Shown here: one piece after another, positions 61,067-64,000 of the stretch
How the letters are laid out: every line of letters begins with the position of its first letter
Numbering within the stretch: position 1 is the stretch's first letter
Assembly (NCBI GenBank): GCA_045631205.1
Contig: JAZQUI010000023.1
Coordinates: 1-64,000, forward strand
Source of the DNA: HGM04593 sp045631205
Lineage (GTDB): Bacteria > Bacteroidota > Bacteroidia > Bacteroidales > Bacteroidaceae
Direction: 5' to 3'
Length of the DNA stretch: 64,000 nucleotides
Made by a program: the position numbers and the translations under genes
The notes under the pieces: model-generated
Seen by the model: the letters and a program-made list of their open reading frames with translations, nothing else
The model's database searches: none
What the model was told of the DNA's origin: nothing

Positions 61067-62599
61067 TTATTTTCTTTTTATTTTTTTTAGTAAAATTCTG
61101 TTTATAGCCTCTCTCTCTCTTTTATCCATTCCAATGAAATAGGCTGCAAGGATTACCGAAATAACACTTACGCAGCATACTGCGATTGTTGGGACAATAC
61201 CGGGTGGGAGTATCTTGTGAAGGCAATATGAAGGCGTTGTTGCAACAACAGATACAACGGCAGAAGGGAGTATCACAATCTTTATAAAACCCCAATATGG
61301 AATGCCGGCCTTTTTATTGGCAATTCCAAGACGTATGAAAAGACTGATGGTGCTTAGTCCAAGCGATACATAGAATACTGCATCAGGCGCAAAGCCCAGC
61401 TTCAAGAATACCCATGATATTGGCAGTGTCAATATCATTATCATTCCAACGGTAAACTGATATAATTTAATATCGCCGGTTGCGTGAATCGCGGTCATCA
61501 GCGGGGTGGACATTGCATCGACTGCACTTATGATAACTATTATTCTTACAAAAATTACCGCATAGTCGGGTGTTTGTCCCAGCCATAGTTCTATTATTGA
61601 TGGTGCTTCTATAATAAGTGGAAGCGAACATACCATTATAAGGAAAAACGACATTTTAGAGCTGCGATAAACAAGATTGTACATTTCTTGCAGGTTGCCT
61701 TGTGCGTAGTATTTTGTGATTTGCGGGCGTACAGCAGTGTAAAAATTGCTAAATAACATTGTTATTGCGTGGTTCAGCTGGTAGGCTATGCCACGTGCAG
61801 CGTTCACTGCCGCGCCAAAGTAAATGTTTATGAGAATATTTAAGCCCTGCCCCTTGGCTACACCTGAAAGTGCACCGAATAGATTCCAGCCCGAATATGA
61901 GATAAGCTGTTTGGTAAGTGCTTTGTCCCACATAAAAGAGTAGTGGGCTTCTTTGAACTTGCGCAGGCAGTATATACGGTATGTCATAAATATTGAAAAG
62001 GAACTTGCAAAGGTGAGTCCTCCAAACAACGATAGCTTGTCAATAGGTGAGATAAACAAGATATATGCAATTGCAAGTTTCATAACAGCTTCTACTATGC
62101 CGATGTATGCAAATGCATTCATCTTCTCGTGGGAGATTATAGCTGCATTATATGGTATCTGTATCATTGAGCAGATGCTTGAGAGTATAGCAAATTGATA
62201 TACAACATTTGCCGCAAACATTCTGTCGGGTGCAATGACTAATTTGTAATTTACGAACCAAAGGCCTATGGTCTCTGCAAGTAGCAGAAACAATAATGCA
62301 AGTGCAATGTAAATTGTCATACAGGTGCAGAAAATCTGTTTGAATTGTTGCATATCCCCCTTGCCAAGTTCAAACGTAAGGTAGCGTTGCGTGGAAACAG
62401 CCATGGCGTGATTTACTACAGCCATCATTGCAACAACACCGCCAACAACATTGTAAATACCAAAGTCGTCAATGCCTAATACTTTTAGAATTACACGGCT
62501 TGTAAATAGTGTTATGAACATTACTACAATCATTCTTATGTAGAGAATAATTGTATTCTTTGCCAGTCGTTTATTGTTGTTAGTTGCAGTACTTGCCAT
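61067..62599 (-). CDS. Polysaccharide flippase, MATE/Wzx-like (locus 2)
   Basis: 510 residues from the ATG at 62599 (MASTATNNNKRLAKN); 17 further upstream codons are open but lack family similarity. About 12-14 helices. It is closely related to the second flippase of locus 1 (21919): LYIRMIVVMFITLFTSRV, LGIDDFGIYNVVGG, STQRYLTFELGKGD and IPYNAAIISHEKMNAFAY have near-identical counterparts there. It would flip the lipid-linked repeat unit made by locus 2. Confidence 0.87.
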   Translation of the reverse strand: MASTATNNNKRLAKNTIILYIRMIVVMFITLFTSRVILKVLGIDDFGIYNVVGGVVAMMAVVNHAMAVSTQRYLTFELGKGDMQQFKQIFCTCMTIYIALALLFLLLAETIGLWFVNYKLVIAPDRMFAANVVYQFAILSSICSMIQIPYNAAIISHEKMNAFAYIGIVEAVMKLAIAYILFISPIDKLSLFGGLTFASSFSIFMTYRIYCLRKFKEAHYSFMWDKALTKQLISYSGWNLFGALSGVAKGQGLNILINIYFGAAVNAARGIAYQLNHAITMLFSNFYTAVRPQITKYYAQGNLQEMYNLVYRSSKMSFFLIMVCSLPLIIEAPSIIELWLGQTPDYAVIFVRIIVIISAVDAMSTPLMTAIHATGDIKLYQFTVGMIMILTLPISWVFLKLGFAPDAVFYVSLGLSTISLFIRLGIANKKAGIPYWGFIKIVILPSAVVSVVATTPSYCLHKILPPGIVPTIAVCCVSVISVILAAYFIGMDKREREAINRILLKKIKRK

Positions 62600-62651
62600 T
62601 TTATTATGCTTAATTAAACAGTGGTAGAGTGGTGAGGTGAATGGCACCAAT

Positions 62652-64000
62652 TTACCATTTTAATATTGATTCAATCTTTTCAAACGGAAGTGCTTCTTGG
62701 AAACTTCTTCTTGTCAAACGTAAGGGGTTTGTGCTCAATGTAGTCCCCTTTCCATTGCTCCTGCTGTTTATAGCATATTTTATTCCATTCTTGTAGAAAA
62801 GAATATCTGCAGGAACCCAAGCACCATCCCAATTATATACAAAAACCTCACTGTTAATTCCCCACGCTTCACACTCCTTGCGACATTGTTTTATCTCATA
62901 ATTAATGTAAACACTAGGCTTTTTTGCGAATGGTTGATTGTGTCTGAGTGAATGGCTTGTGCAACTCCAACCAAGTTTGTTCATAGGTTCGATGTAATCG
63001 CCATACTTCTTGTTTGAACTTCCGTCCCATAGGCTACTGTGTACAAGTGCCAAATTTGCCTTGATGGAGTTGTTTACAAAGATGTTTCTTGTACTTTCTT
63101 CAACATATACAGCTTTAATCCTGAAATCGTCGAACATAAAAAATGAATATAAACCCTCACCCTTCATTCCCGAATCCATATATGTAACAAGTTCGTTCAT
63201 GTTAAGGGTTTTGTATCCCTCTTGTGTCATAATATTGCACATTTTAGACAGGCGTTCAGAGGATACATCGCTACTGGGTGTGGGAACATTTCCTTCCGTG
63301 GCGTTAGGTTCTATATGGTGTCCCATTAAACCCAATAAGAATGGTGAACGCGGGGTTATTATATTGGGTATTGAATTGCGTGATGTGCCATTAAATTTTT
63401 TAAAAATATTCTTTAATTTACCATCTACAACATCAATATTCTTTACAATTAAGTTTTCGTTTATTATAATGTTTCTGATAATATCATAATCGAGTAAAAC
63501 GAAGTCTCCATCAATTCCCACAAATACGCCATCGTCTGTCATAATGGCATCGAATGTGTGCACTGTTGTATCAATAGCCTCTCTGAGCACAACAGGATAG
63601 CTATCGAGATGATAATCGAAAGACTTAATTTGTGTGTTTAATGTAATATCAAAACCTTGATAGTAGTTGCCAACCAAATTTAGCTTTGAGAACTCCATTA
63701 TGGAACGAATAGGGGTACTTTCGTTAATTAAAGGTTGTACCACAAATTCGGCAAATGCGGTGTTTGCAGAAATTGATTCACATAATTGTCCAATTGTCAT
63801 TCCTTCGTTAATGGCTATAGATGCAATCTTTGTATCTCCATCAAATAAATATAGTTCGTTATTTTGGAGGCTTATATAATAATTAATGTATTGTTTAAGC
63901 GATTCTTCATGTGCAATCAGCATCTCCGAGGTTGGCTCTTGCTCATATTCTTCTCCTTTTAACCAAAGCATTATGCAAGATTCTCCCACAAGCGGTTTGT
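62652..64000 (-). CDS. Polysaccharide deacetylase-like protein (5' end may be cut by window edge)
   Basis: The reading frame is open to the right edge; possible starts inside the window are GTG 63989 and ATG 63971. Counting from 63989, 445 residues. The first about 230 have no recognised domain. The C-terminal half resembles the NodB/polysaccharide deacetylase fold: EGYKTLNMNELVTYM, then FFMFDDF with the metal-binding Asp (286-288), and SHSLRHNQP (H346, H350) matching the H-S/T-x-x-H motif. No signal peptide is seen, though the true N-terminus may be outside. It could deacetylate an amino sugar or a lipid-linked intermediate. First visible gene of locus 2. Confidence 0.65.
   Translation of the reverse strand, partial: KPLVGESCIMLWLKGEEYEQEPTSEMLIAHEESLKQYINYYISLQNNELYLFDGDTKIASIAINEGMTIGQLCESISANTAFAEFVVQPLINESTPIRSIMEFSKLNLVGNYYQGFDITLNTQIKSFDYHLDSYPVVLREAIDTTVHTFDAIMTDDGVFVGIDGDFVLLDYDIIRNIIINENLIVKNIDVVDGKLKNIFKKFNGTSRNSIPNIITPRSPFLLGLMGHHIEPNATEGNVPTPSSDVSSERLSKMCNIMTQEGYKTLNMNELVTYMDSGMKGEGLYSFFMFDDFRIKAVYVEESTRNIFVNNSIKANLALVHSSLWDGSSNKKYGDYIEPMNKLGWSCTSHSLRHNQPFAKKPSVYINYEIKQCRKECEAWGINSEVFVYNWDGAWVPADILFYKNGIKYAINSRSNGKGTTLSTNPLRLTRRSFQEALPFEKIESILKW

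Noticed and set aside
1..64000. CRISPR arrays, insertion sequences and rRNA genes
   Set aside because: No regularly spaced repeats, transposase-like reading frames or rRNA sequence were seen on either strand.

Overview
The window is chromosomal DNA from a Bacteroidales bacterium (phylum Bacteroidota), probably a gut species. Evidence: the housekeeping genes (rplM-rpsI-rpsB-tsf; rimP-nusA-infB-cvpA-sufBCDS-rnhB) have Bacteroidota-type proteins and order, promoters repeatedly follow a TTG/TTTG box about 22-24 bases upstream of a TAnnTTTG box, and Bacteroidota-specific families occur (DUF4837 lipoprotein, DUF4922 fusion protein, long SLBB export protein, Wzi-like capsule protein). The species cannot be fixed from sequence alone. 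No prophage, transposase, integrase or CRISPR array was seen.

Layout. (1) 1-5582, minus strand: rlmN, a DUF4837 lipoprotein, pdxA, then an overlapping trio (nucleotidyltransferase, ATP-grasp-like protein, CDP-alcohol phosphatidyltransferase) that looks like a lipid head-group pathway and runs off the left edge. (2) 5766-9439, plus: a glycosyltransferase-DUF4922 fusion overlapping a SpoIID/LytB-domain protein. (3) 9648-26802: first exopolysaccharide (EPS) locus, with initiating sugar-phosphate transferase, export porin, two Wzz proteins, two polymerase-like proteins, a Wzi-like protein, two flippases, two hexapeptide acyltransferases, one GT4 and, on the minus strand, two GT2 enzymes. (4) 26888-29939: tRNA-Leu(CAA), then rplM-rpsI and rpsB-tsf, each pair preceded by a structured leader. 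(5) 30133-40740, minus: rimP-nusA-infB-cvpA-sufB-sufC-sufD-sufS-rnhB, with a terminator hairpin in the leader ahead of rimP. (6) 40897-49136: an accessory stretch with an ATP-grasp-like protein, a membrane protein, two SGNH hydrolases with tail-fibre-like N-termini, a related small protein, a WecG/TagA-type glycosyltransferase, an ECF-like sigma factor and a gene remnant. (7) 49220-64000, minus: second EPS locus, read from the right edge: deacetylase-like protein, flippase, MurB-like flavoprotein, pyruvyl transferase, Fe-S F420-dehydrogenase-like protein, pyruvyl transferase, polymerase, two GT4, TupA-like ATP-grasp amidoligase, nucleotide-sugar dehydrogenase, GT2 and acyltransferase.

How it fits together. 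Each EPS locus holds many parts of a Wzx/Wzy-type pathway. Locus 1 has the initiating transferase, the outer-membrane exporter and the length regulators. Locus 2 lacks all three within the window but adds acidic sugar chemistry (uronate formation, amidation, pyruvylation), so it may use exporters encoded elsewhere.

The most unusual region is 42.6-49.1 kb. Three genes (42732, 46520, 47319) share a bipartite upstream element with fixed spacing: GTCAA, then GCAACC 9 bases on, then TAYCTTYG 35 bases on from GTCAA. Their proteins are mosaics of the same modules: knob domain, coiled coil, beta-rich module, SGNH esterase. A sigma-factor gene lies among them. This is the best candidate here for an undescribed co-regulated system. 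Its function, and any link to the sigma factor, are inference.
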